Positions 16,314-25,313 of a stretch of DNA of 64,000 nucleotides are shown here, piece by piece. Origin of the DNA: Candidatus Enterococcus leclercqii (lineage in GTDB: Bacteria > Bacillota > Bacilli > Lactobacillales > Enterococcaceae); NCBI RefSeq assembly GCF_009933135.1, contig NZ_MAEH01000011.1:1-64000 (forward strand), in the 5' to 3' direction. The position numbers and the translations under genes were made by a program. Position 1 is the first letter of the stretch. The number at the start of each line of letters is the position of its first letter. The notes beneath the pieces were generated by a model. That model did not search any database, had not been told where the DNA came from, and saw nothing but the letters and a program-made list of their open reading frames with translations.

Positions 16314-18263
16314 TTAAATGCTCAGGTGCTTTTTAAAATTGTGGTCATTCCAGATTACTACTTCATTTTCTCCTGCCGCTAATTGTTGCAGTGGTCCACA
16401 GAGATTCTTAAAGGAATTTCCAAGCAAGTCTTTTTCCACCGACAGCGGACTACCGTCAGAGTTTTCAAATTCTGCATCTGTCAATCTAGTACGCATCAGG
16501 TTTTCAGTGCCACGCAAAGCTGCCTGTTGCTGTAAAAACTCTGGTGGCAATGCCATCTTCAACGTCACTTTTCCTTCTTCTCGTTTGATGGTCAGTTGCG
16601 GCTCAAAAGCGTTTACTATCAGATTGGCAATTTCTTTTTCGAAGGGGACTGCTCCTTGAAGATACACATTGTCACGAATATAGACAGGTTCTTTGACTTC
16701 TTGAAATTTCTCCACATCCACCGGCCCATAAGATTGGACCTCTGAGATAAAATCAGCCAAAGAAGTATGGTGTCCATTATAATGACCAGTTCCAACAGTT
16801 GCCGTAGCCGCATCGCCAATAAAAATATTGTTGTACCAGCGATCATCTCCGCCGTACACAACTGCATAACCTTTAACCTTCGTACTGTGCTTCAAGTGAT
16901 AAGGTGTTGCGCGGTCTCGCACATCTGACCAATCAATATTACCGGCAATCAGATTATTGACGTACGCCCCTCCTTGAGAAAAATTTCGTAGTGCATAGAG
17001 AGAAGCAAAAATATTATTGTCTACCAGATATGGCCCATGACTGACCTCCACAAAAAAATCTAGTCCATTGTCGTAGTAGAGATTGCGACTGATGCGCGTC
17101 CCTTGTGTTTGCCAATCCAGCCAAGTGCCACAAGAACAATCGTGAATGTGATTGTTAGAGACTTCTACATCAATGGCAGCATGTAGTTTGATACCGGCAA
17201 TCTCCCAGCCCCGAAATTCTCGTTTCATGGAAATGTCGTGGATATGGTTGTCATAGATTTTGGAAAAGACACAACCTAAATGACCAACAATTCCGTTTTG
17301 TCCGCAATCGTAAATATGGTTGCGGCGAATAATATGGCTACCAATCCTTTCTTTGCTCCATCCTTGATCTTCTGCAGTGAAAACTGACTCCAGTTGATAG
17401 GTGTATCCTGGCTTGTCTTTGCGATAACTGTAATAGTTATCGCCAGATTCCGAAATCTTGCCCAGACTGATGGCTGAACATTTAGCGTCATGGAGCAAAT
17501 TATCTTCAATAATCCATCCTCGACTCCATCGCGGTCCGATCATTCCCGGTTGATCTCCTGTAGGTGGTGCCCATTTACTAGCGCTATGACAAATTTCAAA
17601 TCCTCGTACGGTAATGTAATTCAATCCGCTAATTTCAGGATAAAAGCAAGCTGGTCTGACGTTGATTTCCACCAGTGCTTGTTCGGGATTGAGCTCTTGA
17701 AAATTGGCATAGATTGTCGTCGTTTCTTCATTTACCTCTGCAAACCAAGTATAGCGCAGTCGTTCCGGATAGCGTTCTGCCACTTCGACAAAGACAAAAA
17801 ACTCTTCCACGCTTTCTCGTAAAACCGGTGTCATTACTCCTGCTAAATTCGTCGCCTCGTACATAGCTTGACCATTCAGATAAACTTCTCCCAAGTGGGC
17901 AGTTCGTGTTGTTTCTGTCATCCAATCTCCCCAAACCGTTTCCTTGAAAGGATTGAAGCTTCCAAAGAAGTCATTGTGGATTACTTTTTTGTAAACAGAA
18001 CCAGCTACCAAATCCCAGTCGGTTACCTGCTCAGACCCCTTGATTACAACTTTCTCACCAACTGCCGCCTGATAAATGATTGGTCTAAATTCGCTCAAGC
18101 CTGCTTGTCGCGGACGTACCCACTCCCGATATTCGCCAGTGTGGACGGTTACTATGTCACCAGCTTGTGCGATTTCAGCGGCTTGTTGGATAGTTAAGAA
18201 GGGTTTTTCTAAGGTACCGGGAAAATTTACTTCGCCATTTTTCGCTACGTGATATTCTGTCAT
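16314..18263 (-). CDS. xylC: GH120 beta-xylosidase (parallel beta-helix glycosidase)
   Basis: A 649-residue right-handed beta-helix enzyme matching glycoside hydrolase family 120 along its length, typified by XylC of Thermoanaerobacterium saccharolyticum. Conserved stretches include the N-terminal DUF1565-like start (EYHVAKNG), PWAPPT-like APPTGDQPG, GSHIIRRNHIYDCGQN, WLDWQTQGTR and FVEVSHGPYLVDNN. The family nucleophile Asp (reported as Asp382) corresponds to Asp383 in WLDW, and the acid/base Glu (Glu405) to Glu406 in FVEVSHG. Family enzymes release xylose from short xylo-oligosaccharides. No signal peptide, so it acts in the cytoplasm. AAGGAG precedes the ATG. It sits between two AraC regulators, one divergent; no sugar transporter or xylose isomerase is adjacent. 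Confidence 0.88.
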   Translation of the reverse strand: MTEYHVAKNGEVNFPGTLEKPFLTIQQAAEIAQAGDIVTVHTGEYREWVRPRQAGLSEFRPIIYQAAVGEKVVIKGSEQVTDWDLVAGSVYKKVIHNDFFGSFNPFKETVWGDWMTETTRTAHLGEVYLNGQAMYEATNLAGVMTPVLRESVEEFFVFVEVAERYPERLRYTWFAEVNEETTTIYANFQELNPEQALVEINVRPACFYPEISGLNYITVRGFEICHSASKWAPPTGDQPGMIGPRWSRGWIIEDNLLHDAKCSAISLGKISESGDNYYSYRKDKPGYTYQLESVFTAEDQGWSKERIGSHIIRRNHIYDCGQNGIVGHLGCVFSKIYDNHIHDISMKREFRGWEIAGIKLHAAIDVEVSNNHIHDCSCGTWLDWQTQGTRISRNLYYDNGLDFFVEVSHGPYLVDNNIFASLYALRNFSQGGAYVNNLIAGNIDWSDVRDRATPYHLKHSTKVKGYAVVYGGDDRWYNNIFIGDAATATVGTGHYNGHHTSLADFISEVQSYGPVDVEKFQEVKEPVYIRDNVYLQGAVPFEKEIANLIVNAFEPQLTIKREEGKVTLKMALPPEFLQQQAALRGTENLMRTRLTDAEFENSDGSPLSVEKDLLGNSFKNLCGPLQQLAAGENEVVIWNDHNFKKHLSI

Positions 18264-18382
18264 CTCTTTGCTCCTTCAGGTTTTGATTAGATTTACAGGT
18301 ATATTGTAGGAAGAAAACGCTATAATAAAAAGGGTAGAATTCGTCATTGATTGGACATATTTCGTCTAAGGAGGTACCACTG

Positions 18383-19141
18383 ATGCACTTTTTTCAAAAC
18401 TACGGTATGGAACCCGGGATCTTGTTTCATCAGCTTCATTTAATGGGGGAAAGTTTTCCTTCTCACTATCATCGCGCCTATGAGCTCTTGCTGGTTCAAC
18501 AAGGAACGCTCCTACTCACAGTAGACGGTGTCGAGGAAGAATTGCTCGCTGGTGACGGTGCGTTTATTTTTGGCAATCAGATTCACAGCTTTCATGCACA
18601 GCCGGAAACCCATTTGGAAGTGCTGATTATCGCACCAGAACTGATTCCAGATTTTCATCAGCTGTATCAAGAAAAACTTCCTATCACCAATCGACTCCCT
18701 CAAGCGGCAGCTGCCCTTTCTATCCAAGAACATATGACAGTCTTTCAAATAAAAGCCTGTGTCTATGACTGTTGCGCTCGCTTGCTAAATGATACTGAGT
18801 TTCGCGAACTTCGAAACTCTAAAAGCAGTGAACTGCTATTACAGATGCTGCGCTGGATCATGAGCCACTATCAAAAAACTGTCACTTTAGATCAACTGGC
18901 CAGCCAGCTCAATTACGATTATAAATATCTGTCGAAACTCTTTATTCGTGGGACTGGTATGGGCTTCAACGAATACGTAAACCATTTGCGAATTATCAAA
19001 GCTCGTGAACTACTTCAAAATACGGAGTTATCCATCCAGGAAATCGCTCATCTATGCGGCTACGAGGCAGTCCGCACTTTTAATCGCAACTATAAAAAAA
19101 TCACTCAACGCGCTCCTTCTGAGGAACGGAGGGCCCATTGA
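18383..19141 (+). CDS. AraC-family regulator with cupin sensor domain, divergent from GH120
   Basis: A 252-residue regulator with N-terminal cupin (FPSHYHRAYELLLVQQGTLLL) and C-terminal AraC DNA-binding domain (LDQLASQLNYDYKYLSKLFIRGTGMGF; IQEIAHLCGYEAVRTFNRNYKKITQRAPSE). ATG at 18383 has AAGGAGG eight bases upstream; an in-frame start 36 bases earlier lacks a site. Divergent from the xylosidase with a 119-base shared control region, the usual arrangement for a local activator. It is only distantly like the other AraC gene across the xylosidase, so the two are not a recent duplication. Confidence 0.85.
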   Translation: MHFFQNYGMEPGILFHQLHLMGESFPSHYHRAYELLLVQQGTLLLTVDGVEEELLAGDGAFIFGNQIHSFHAQPETHLEVLIIAPELIPDFHQLYQEKLPITNRLPQAAAALSIQEHMTVFQIKACVYDCCARLLNDTEFRELRNSKSSELLLQMLRWIMSHYQKTVTLDQLASQLNYDYKYLSKLFIRGTGMGFNEYVNHLRIIKARELLQNTELSIQEIAHLCGYEAVRTFNRNYKKITQRAPSEERRAH

Positions 19142-19368
19142 GAACCCTTCTAGTAAAACGCTCTTCTATCACTCATCTATTAGCCCGTCTATTATTTAGA
19201 AAAGCTGAAAATATTTTTTGTTACCGGATAGATTTCACTCATGCTCTGCGTATAATAAGCGAATTCAGGAAATACCGTACGGAAAATATAGTTTTGCATC
19301 TAAATCCACAAAAAAGTCTAAACACAGGTTGCCACATATCAAAAAATGTCAAAAAAGGAGACGGTCAC

Positions 19369-19917
19369 ATGGAAGAGGAACTTATCGCCAAGCTACAAGC
19401 TCGAAACTTTGATGGTTTAGCACAGCTCATCAGCCTATATGGCGATCCCATCCTTCGCACCGTCCGCAGTATTTTGAAAGAAAGCCATGAACGTTCAGAG
19501 TGGGAGGCCACGGAAAATGAGATTTTCTATGCCATCTGGGAAAAGATCGGTGATTTTGATCCTCTCAAAGCCTCTTTTGCCACTTGGCTCTTGATGATTG
19601 CTAGAAGTAAAGCCATCGATCAAAAACGACGCTTAGCCAAGGTCTATCAACAGACTCAAATTGATGAAACGTCGGAAAATTCTTTGACAACAGAGGATGC
19701 CAATCCATTGGCTGAAGAAGAGTTTATGCTCTTGGTGGATACTCTTTCAGAAGAGGACCAGCAAATTTTTCTATTCTATTATTTTTATCAGGAAACGCCA
19801 CGGCAGATTGCAGAGCTGCTTCAGCTGGAACCGGCTGTGATTTACAACCGCCTGTCCCGTGGCCGTCGCCGATTGAAGCAGATTTTGACTGAAGGGAGTG
19901 AGCAGCATGGGATTTAA
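19369..19917 (+). CDS. ECF-type RNA polymerase sigma factor
   Basis: A 182-residue group IV sigma factor with sigma-2 (EIFYAIWEKIGDFDPLKASFATWLLMIARSKAIDQKRR) and sigma-4 (LSEEDQQIFLFYYFYQETPRQIAELLQLEPAVIYNRLSRGRRRLKQ) regions and no sigma-3. ATG at 19369 has AAAGGAG eight bases upstream. The downstream membrane-protein gene overlaps its last 11 bases, the typical layout of a sigma/anti-sigma pair. A TATAAT at about 19252 may mark a vegetative promoter. The regulon and signal are unknown. Confidence 0.85.
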   Translation: MEEELIAKLQARNFDGLAQLISLYGDPILRTVRSILKESHERSEWEATENEIFYAIWEKIGDFDPLKASFATWLLMIARSKAIDQKRRLAKVYQQTQIDETSENSLTTEDANPLAEEEFMLLVDTLSEEDQQIFLFYYFYQETPRQIAELLQLEPAVIYNRLSRGRRRLKQILTEGSEQHGI

Positions 19918-20653
19918 AGATGTTCTGCTAAATGAAAACAAACGCTTGGCAGCGATAGATGATATTAGCGGTATTGACACAGAAGCTCTTTACCAACGTA
20001 GTAAATACTATATTTTAATGAAAGAAATCGAAAGTCTGATGTCGCCTCAGTTGACCCCGGGAGAAACGATCCAAGGCTATTTACCTTTAACTGTCGCTGA
20101 TAACACTGGGTCCATGAATACTGGTTACAATGCACAGACCTACGTTACTACTGAAAAAGCACGCTGGTACGTAGACCAGTTCAAAGATACTCGCGGCAAC
20201 CGGGTCATGATTTTTACTGAAACCCGGATCATCTTTCTGGTGATTGTGGAATTTTTCGAGGAAAATCGCTATTACAGCTATGCTTACGACTCGATCCATT
20301 CTATCTTCACTAAAAAGCACACGCGGCGCTATTTTGATGAACACATGAAACGGCAACGCCACGTCTGGTATCTGCTGGACTTTCAAGCTGACAACCATGT
20401 ATTTGATGAGACCTTGACCCAAAAAGACTACGAAACATTGAAAGAAATCTGGCAGCGGATCCCTGCTATGGCTCGCATTCCAGAAAGCAACCGGGTGTAT
20501 CGCCGCAACTTATTCGATCGTATCACCAGTAATGGGAAACTAGCGTTCAATGTCGGCTTCTGGCTGTTCAATCTTCCTTTTGCTATCTTCCTCATTTGGG
20601 TAATCTGGAATTTGATTCGTTATGCGTTGGGGGCACCAACAACGATGTTTTAA
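19907..20653 (+). CDS. Membrane protein overlapping the sigma factor gene; candidate anti-sigma or sigma-linked protein
   Basis: A 248-residue protein with a long cytoplasmic N-terminal part (about 1-205) and a C-terminal hydrophobic segment (about 212-240; AFNVGFWLFNLPFAIFLIWV). The central part (about 60-170, with VMIFTETRIIFLVIV and YYSYAYDSIHSIFTKK) resembles a bacterial PH-like fold, but no firm family is claimed. GGGAG precedes the ATG at 19907, which overlaps the sigma gene. It lacks the zinc-binding ZAS motif of common anti-sigma factors, so if it restrains the sigma factor it does so by another fold. Function is inferred from operon structure. Confidence 0.6.
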   Translation: MGFKDVLLNENKRLAAIDDISGIDTEALYQRSKYYILMKEIESLMSPQLTPGETIQGYLPLTVADNTGSMNTGYNAQTYVTTEKARWYVDQFKDTRGNRVMIFTETRIIFLVIVEFFEENRYYSYAYDSIHSIFTKKHTRRYFDEHMKRQRHVWYLLDFQADNHVFDETLTQKDYETLKEIWQRIPAMARIPESNRVYRRNLFDRITSNGKLAFNVGFWLFNLPFAIFLIWVIWNLIRYALGAPTTMF

Positions 20654-20666
20654 CGATCGCTTTCAC

Positions 20667-20719
20667 AAAAAAACGCGCATCCTGCGGCTAGCTTTTTCCA
20701 CAGGATGGCGCGTTTTTTT
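20667..20719. terminator. Bidirectional terminator between convergent genes
   Basis: AAAAAACGCGC pairs with GCGCGTTTTTT across an inner ATCCTG/CAGGAT stem. It separates the sigma operon from the convergent phosphoesterase gene. Confidence 0.8.
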
Positions 20720-20730
20720 AGTTATTTCAT

Positions 20731-21342
20731 TTACATCCGCAGCTTTGCTAATTCAGCAGCTTTTGCCTCAGCGATAAGTCCAATCTGATTTTCCGAGATG
20801 GGGGCACCAAAGGGCTGCGGCTTAGGCAAATATTCCAACTCCGGGGCATCAACACCGACATTGATATCTTCTTTAATCGGTACACTGGCATGGTGGATAT
20901 GTCCGTGAAGGTTGCGGATATTTTTCGTGATTCCCAATAACATCGGATAGTGGGTCAGATAGTATTGGTGACGATCAAATTTCAAGAGAACTCCCACATC
21001 GTGAAAAAAGAATTTTGGCTCTCCTGGTATCGCCCCTCCAGGATCATTGGCTGCCAAATACTTGAAAAAGGCCCGATTGTCATGATTGCCTTTGATAAAA
21101 TGAATCTGTCCTTGCAAACTAGATAATAATGCCAAAATTTCTGGATAACCTTTGTCGTAATCCGGATGCATCGCAATGTCCCCTAAGTGATAAACCACGT
21201 CTCGTTCTTTGACTACACGATTCCAATTGGTAACCATGATTTGGTTCATTTCCGCTACATTTTTAAAGGGCCGCGGTGCAAAATCATTATTTCCTAGCAG
21301 GTCCTCATGAAAAAAATGGGTATCCGAAGTGAAAAATTTCAT
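20731..21342 (-). CDS. Calcineurin-like metallophosphoesterase
   Basis: A 203-residue cytoplasmic phosphoesterase with the full metal-binding set: SDTHFFH (DxH), LGDIA (GD), KGNHDN (GNHD), THYP and LHGHIHH (GHxH). Such proteins hydrolyse phosphomono- or diesters with Mn2+ or Fe2+; the substrate cannot be predicted. GAGGAGG precedes the ATG. It is a single-gene unit on the minus strand, converging on the sigma operon. Confidence 0.85.
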   Translation of the reverse strand: MKFFTSDTHFFHEDLLGNNDFAPRPFKNVAEMNQIMVTNWNRVVKERDVVYHLGDIAMHPDYDKGYPEILALLSSLQGQIHFIKGNHDNRAFFKYLAANDPGGAIPGEPKFFFHDVGVLLKFDRHQYYLTHYPMLLGITKNIRNLHGHIHHASVPIKEDINVGVDAPELEYLPKPQPFGAPISENQIGLIAEAKAAELAKLRM

Positions 21343-21481
21343 CAGAAGACCTCCTCTTCTTAGCCTCGCAACTCAGTAAGTGGTTCCTGCAATACAGTTA
21401 GAAAGAGCCACCAGTCAGCCACACCTACGATTGCCGACAACTTCACTTTAAGTATAGTGGAGGTCTGCCTTAGAAACAAAC

Positions 21482-21514
21482 AAAAACGCCCCGGGAAACA
21501 GGTTCCCGAAGCGT
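21482..21514 (-). terminator. Terminator after the DUF1831 gene
   Basis: ACGC..CGGGAA pairs with TTCCCG..GCGT and is followed by TTTTTG on the minus strand, 11 bases after the DUF1831 stop codon. Confidence 0.8.
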
Positions 21515-21525
21515 CTACTCTCTGA

Positions 21526-21870
21526 TTAATCCACTTTGACGAACAGACCGCGACTGATAAAGCCGTCCATCAGGAAGTAAAATTTTTCCTGCAACATTTT
21601 ATGACTGCCATCTTTGAAAATATTTACTGCTTTCAAGCCATTTGCAGTTGTCACTGACATTTTTACTGTCTTGATATCCTTGTCTACGGTGATTTTCAAC
21701 TTGAATCCTTCTTTGCTTTGAGGGGTCGCCTCTAAGGGGCGGATCAATTGGAAATTGCCGCCATTGGTCTCAGTAAACCCGTTATCTCGCAATGTATAAC
21801 GCTTCGCTTCCGGCGCCAGCTTGTAAGCTATCGGGCTGCCGAGAACTGTTGCTTTTTCTTCAAATGCCAT
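21526..21870 (-). CDS. DUF1831 protein linked to cysteine desulfurase
   Basis: A 114-residue soluble protein, start at 21870 supported by GAGGTGAAAGAA immediately upstream; in-frame sequence before it is basic and unlikely to be translated. It matches the DUF1831 family of lactic acid bacteria (FQLIRPLEATPQSKEGFKLKI; late MLQEKFYFLMDGFISRG), which is characteristically adjacent to a NifS-type cysteine desulfurase, as here (126 bases downstream of it on the same strand). The molecular role is unknown; sulfur trafficking or tRNA thiolation is inference from the neighbour. Confidence 0.8.
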   Translation of the reverse strand: MAFEEKATVLGSPIAYKLAPEAKRYTLRDNGFTETNGGNFQLIRPLEATPQSKEGFKLKITVDKDIKTVKMSVTTANGLKAVNIFKDGSHKMLQEKFYFLMDGFISRGLFVKVD

Positions 21871-21996
21871 TTCTTTCACCTCGTCGATTATTGCTGCGGA
21901 AAAAGCCGGCCTTCTTGCTTGCCGCACCTCCCCAGAGCGCTTTCTTATCTTCAATTATATAAGTTGGCTGCGGCTTTTGCCAGTCCCTCAAGGAGA

Positions 21997-23136
21997 TTAT
22001 TGCGCGCTTTTGACCAATTCTGTCAGCTCTTTTGCAAACAGGGTCACATCTTCTGTGGTATTGCCATAGCCGAAGCTGATTCGAATGGATTCTTTGGTAG
22101 CTGGGCTCTTGTGACCATACATTGCTTCCAATACGTGAGAAGGCTCAATATTGCCGGCGGTACAAGCAGATCCTGTGGAAATCGCCAGCCCCTTTAAATC
22201 CAGTTTCAGTAAAAGCAAGTCATTGGTGACACCAGGAAAACGTAGGTTCAAAACTTGCGGCAATTTTTGCTGGGAATCACCATTTAACTGCCACTTCACA
22301 CCAGCTTCAGCTAAGTGATCGGTGACAATTTTACCAAAGCTCCGATATTTTTCCCGTTCCCTTTCCTGTTGCTCTGGTGTTAACAGACTGATTGCCTTAG
22401 CCATACCGCAGATGGATGCCAAATTTTCTGTGCCGGCGCGGCGTTTTTCTTCCTGTTCTCCCCCATGAAGGTAAGCTGGCAGAGGAGTTTGATCACTTTT
22501 GTACAAAAAACCGACTCCCTTGGGACCGTTGAACTTGTGGGCAGACGTACTCAGCAGATCAATTCCCAGCTCTTTCGGGCGAATCATCACTTTACCATAT
22601 GCTTGGACAGCATCAGTATGAAAAATTGCCGGATGATCCTGCAAGACTTCAGCAATTTCAGCGATTGGCAGCAGATTTCCGGTTTCATTATTGGCGTACA
22701 TAATTGAGACCAACGTTGTATCCGGGCGCAACGCTGCCTCTAAATCCGTCACATGGAGCTGTCCTTTTTCATCAACTGGCAGATAGGTAACTTCAAACCC
22801 TTGTGTTTCCAGATAGTGCATGGTCTCCAAAACCGCCGGATGCTCAATCGTGGTGGTAATCAAGTGACGGCCTTGTTCTTGGCGGGATTCTGCGACTCCA
22901 ATAATTGCGGTATTGTCGCTTTCCGTTCCTCCGGAGGTAAAGACAATCTCATGGGCTTTGACTCCTAGAGAACTGGCAATCGTATCTCTTGCCAACTCCA
23001 ATTCCATTGCTGCTTGTCGTCCGTAGCCATGAATGCTGGAAGGGTTCCCGTAGACCTCTGTCAAGATTCGCTGCATTTCAGCAATCACTTCCGGGCGTAG
23101 CGGTGTCGTAGCTGCATGGTCAAAATAGCCTTTCAT
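21997..23136 (-). CDS. Cysteine desulfurase (NifS/IscS family)
   Basis: A 379-residue PLP enzyme that takes sulfur from L-cysteine as an enzyme persulfide, giving alanine. Diagnostic features: FDHAATTP at the N-terminus, NNETG at 149-153, the PLP lysine in STSAHKFNG (Lys201) and the catalytic cysteine in STGSACTAG (Cys325) within the long mobile loop of group I enzymes. AAGGGGAC precedes the ATG. Followed by a DUF1831 gene. In this group of bacteria such enzymes feed tRNA thiolation (ThiI, MnmA) or Fe-S assembly; neither partner is in the window, so the pathway is not assigned. Confidence 0.92.
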   Translation of the reverse strand: MKGYFDHAATTPLRPEVIAEMQRILTEVYGNPSSIHGYGRQAAMELELARDTIASSLGVKAHEIVFTSGGTESDNTAIIGVAESRQEQGRHLITTTIEHPAVLETMHYLETQGFEVTYLPVDEKGQLHVTDLEAALRPDTTLVSIMYANNETGNLLPIAEIAEVLQDHPAIFHTDAVQAYGKVMIRPKELGIDLLSTSAHKFNGPKGVGFLYKSDQTPLPAYLHGGEQEEKRRAGTENLASICGMAKAISLLTPEQQEREREKYRSFGKIVTDHLAEAGVKWQLNGDSQQKLPQVLNLRFPGVTNDLLLLKLDLKGLAISTGSACTAGNIEPSHVLEAMYGHKSPATKESIRISFGYGNTTEDVTLFAKELTELVKSAQ

Positions 23137-23367
23137 TTTTTAGTCCCCTTTTATCTTTTAAGCCGTCTATTCAGGCCAATCGCCTCTGAAACGAACAGCT
23201 TTTCGTCAAGTTTTGCGTAGTTTTACTCCCTGTCATTCTAGCACAGTGGAAAAGCCATTGGCAAAGGATGTGGGGCAGCCCCGATTGTCCCCATAAAACA
23301 AACCGCCGTCAATTCTGGCAAAAAATCCAGCCGCCCCTTATCAAAAGCAATCCCGCTTAGGTCAGCA

Positions 23368-23410
23368 CAAAAAAGCTGTGGTTCTCATCAAAGGAGGACC
23401 ACAGCTTTTC
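23368..23410 (-). terminator. Terminator after prs
   Basis: AAAAGCTGTGGT pairs with ACCACAGCTTTT around a 15-base loop; on the minus strand it is followed by six T. It sits 6 bases after the prs stop codon. Confidence 0.85.
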
Positions 23411-23415
23411 TAATT

Positions 23416-24387
23416 TTATTGAAAATCTTTTTCTTCTAGTTTAAATAATGGGCTCATAGGTTTGTTCTCATGAATTACTTTCACTGCTTGTCCCATCAAT
23501 TCGCCGCAGCTGATGTAAATCATATTTTCCGGATGGCGATCATCCGTAGTAAAACAAGAATCTGTCACACATAAAGAGGTGATCTGGGAGTTTTCAATCA
23601 GCTCTTTGGCCGGTGGTGACAATAAGGCATGGGAGGCACAAGCGTAAACCTCTTTAGCGCCGGCGTCTTTTAAGAATTGCGCCGCTTTAACCATCGTATT
23701 GCCGGTATTCAAAATATCATCTACCATGATGCAGGTCTTGCCCGCGACATCCCCGATTACATAGCCGCCGTTAGGATCGCTCTCTTCTTGATCGACAATT
23801 GCCAAGGTTGTATTCAGATATTCACCAAGGCTACGGGCGCGCTGGACACCGGAGTTTTTTGGTGAAACAACTACATAATCGTCGCCAGTCATGTTCAGAT
23901 CCCGATAATACTTTGCAAACAGTGGCATCGTAAACAGATTGTCTACTGGAATATCAAAGAATCCTTGGACTTGGACCGCGTGTAAATCAAGGGTTAAAAC
24001 GCGTGTCGCACCAGCTTCTTGCAGCATATTCGCAATCAACTTAGCTGTGATTGGCTCATGAGGCTTAGCTGTCCGGTCTTGGCGGGCATAGGCATAATAG
24101 GGTAAGACCACATTGATCGTCTTGGCGCTCGCCCGTTTCATGGCATCGATCATGATGAGAAGTTCCATGTAATAATCATTGACCGGTTGATTGGTGGCCT
24201 GTACCAGATATACGTGTACCCCCCGGACTGTTTCCTCGATACTGATGGAGATTTCTCCGTCACTGAAATGCTTAATCGAGCAAGCCCCCAGTTTTGTTCC
24301 GAACGTAGCAGCAATCTTTTCAGCCAGCGGCAGGTTTCCGTTCAAGCTGAAGATTTTCAGCGGCTTTTCTTCGTAATTAACGCCCAT
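23416..24387 (-). CDS. prs: Ribose-phosphate pyrophosphokinase
   Basis: A 323-residue class I PRPP synthetase making PRPP from ribose-5-phosphate and ATP for purine, pyrimidine, NAD, His and Trp synthesis. Visible motifs: FSDGE, YYAYARQDR flexible catalytic loop, LDLHAVQVQGFF and the PRPP-binding loop IMVDDILNTGNTM. That loop has ILNTG where the commonest Prs form has IIDTAGT, so this resembles the second Prs paralogue seen in many lactic acid bacteria. GGAGGA lies upstream of the ATG. Single-gene minus-strand unit with its own terminator. Confidence 0.93.
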   Translation of the reverse strand: MGVNYEEKPLKIFSLNGNLPLAEKIAATFGTKLGACSIKHFSDGEISISIEETVRGVHVYLVQATNQPVNDYYMELLIMIDAMKRASAKTINVVLPYYAYARQDRTAKPHEPITAKLIANMLQEAGATRVLTLDLHAVQVQGFFDIPVDNLFTMPLFAKYYRDLNMTGDDYVVVSPKNSGVQRARSLGEYLNTTLAIVDQEESDPNGGYVIGDVAGKTCIMVDDILNTGNTMVKAAQFLKDAGAKEVYACASHALLSPPAKELIENSQITSLCVTDSCFTTDDRHPENMIYISCGELMGQAVKVIHENKPMSPLFKLEEKDFQ

Positions 24388-24470
24388 CTTGTCAATCGTC
24401 CTCCCAAGTTTTCGTGGATTTTCTTTATTCTAACATAAATTCGGTGAGATTTCTGCCGGGACTTTCGGCT

Positions 24471-25022
24471 TTAGGGCAAGGAAACGGTCCCATTGACCCA
24501 CTCAGCAGGAATCACTTTTCGATAGTTGCCCCAGTTGTCGTGAACCTTAAAATAGCGTTTGCCGTCAGCAGTCTCCATAAATCCATAGGCTGTGACCCAA
24601 TGATTGCCGTATGTAGAGCCTTTTGCTTTCATCAGCCCCAAGATTACCGGTTTTCCCTGCTGGATTCGTTTCACTCCCCGATACCAGCCGCCAGCCATCG
24701 TAGCCCGGGCGCGATACGACAGATGAAAATAAGTAAAGAACTTTGACAATCCATGGGCTACTTGAAAAGCCAGTGTCGGCAATTCATAAGGCTGAATCAA
24801 AATCCGCAGAAAAGCTGCCAACGTTTCACCGTCACGGCTGTCCGGGCTGCGCAATGTCTTCGGTACAATCTCCGGGTCGATATGATCTTGATAATAAGCC
24901 AATAATACAGAAGCCGCATTGGTACCACAGAGATAACCACTATGGGTAATCCAATTTTTATAGGGCGCAAAAGCTGTTTCGTCAATCCCAATCCAGCGGT
25001 CTTGCGGGTAACTTGCCGTCAT
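24471..25022 (-). CDS. C39/papain-like cysteine peptidase domain protein
   Basis: A 183-residue protein with a papain-fold triad: Cys32 in SGYLCGTNAA, His in GNHWVTAYGF and the third residue in VHDNWGN. The overall spacing resembles C39-like bacterial peptidases. There is no signal peptide or membrane helix, so it probably acts in the cytoplasm or leaves by another route; no transporter is fused. AGGAGG precedes the ATG. Substrate unknown. It is divergent from the LytTR two-component operon with a 291-base gap, but no functional link can be shown. Confidence 0.7.
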   Translation of the reverse strand: MTASYPQDRWIGIDETAFAPYKNWITHSGYLCGTNAASVLLAYYQDHIDPEIVPKTLRSPDSRDGETLAAFLRILIQPYELPTLAFQVAHGLSKFFTYFHLSYRARATMAGGWYRGVKRIQQGKPVILGLMKAKGSTYGNHWVTAYGFMETADGKRYFKVHDNWGNYRKVIPAEWVNGTVSLP

Positions 25023-25313
25023 AAGGCATTCCTCCTGTCAGGTCATGTGAACGTCTCTCAAAGCTACTTTGTCATTATAACGAAAATTTGGCGAAACCAA
25101 AAATAATCATGATTGGAAGTTTACAAGGTACACTCGCTGTGACGATTCGACAGGAGCTCATCACTGAAAGGTCCCTTGAAAAAAGGCGTCATCTCAAATA
25201 AATGAGCCAATCAACAAACCGTATTAATGCTGAAATGATTCTCAAAAACAGCAATCTGAACTGTAAAAATTTGTGATATACTCAACTCAACTATCTTAAG
25301 CAGGAGTCTTCTT

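Noticed and set aside
25136-25190. A 30-codon ATG frame upstream of the LytTR regulator as a possible pheromone gene
   Set aside because: No ribosome binding site, hydrophilic basic product and no leader or exporter pattern.
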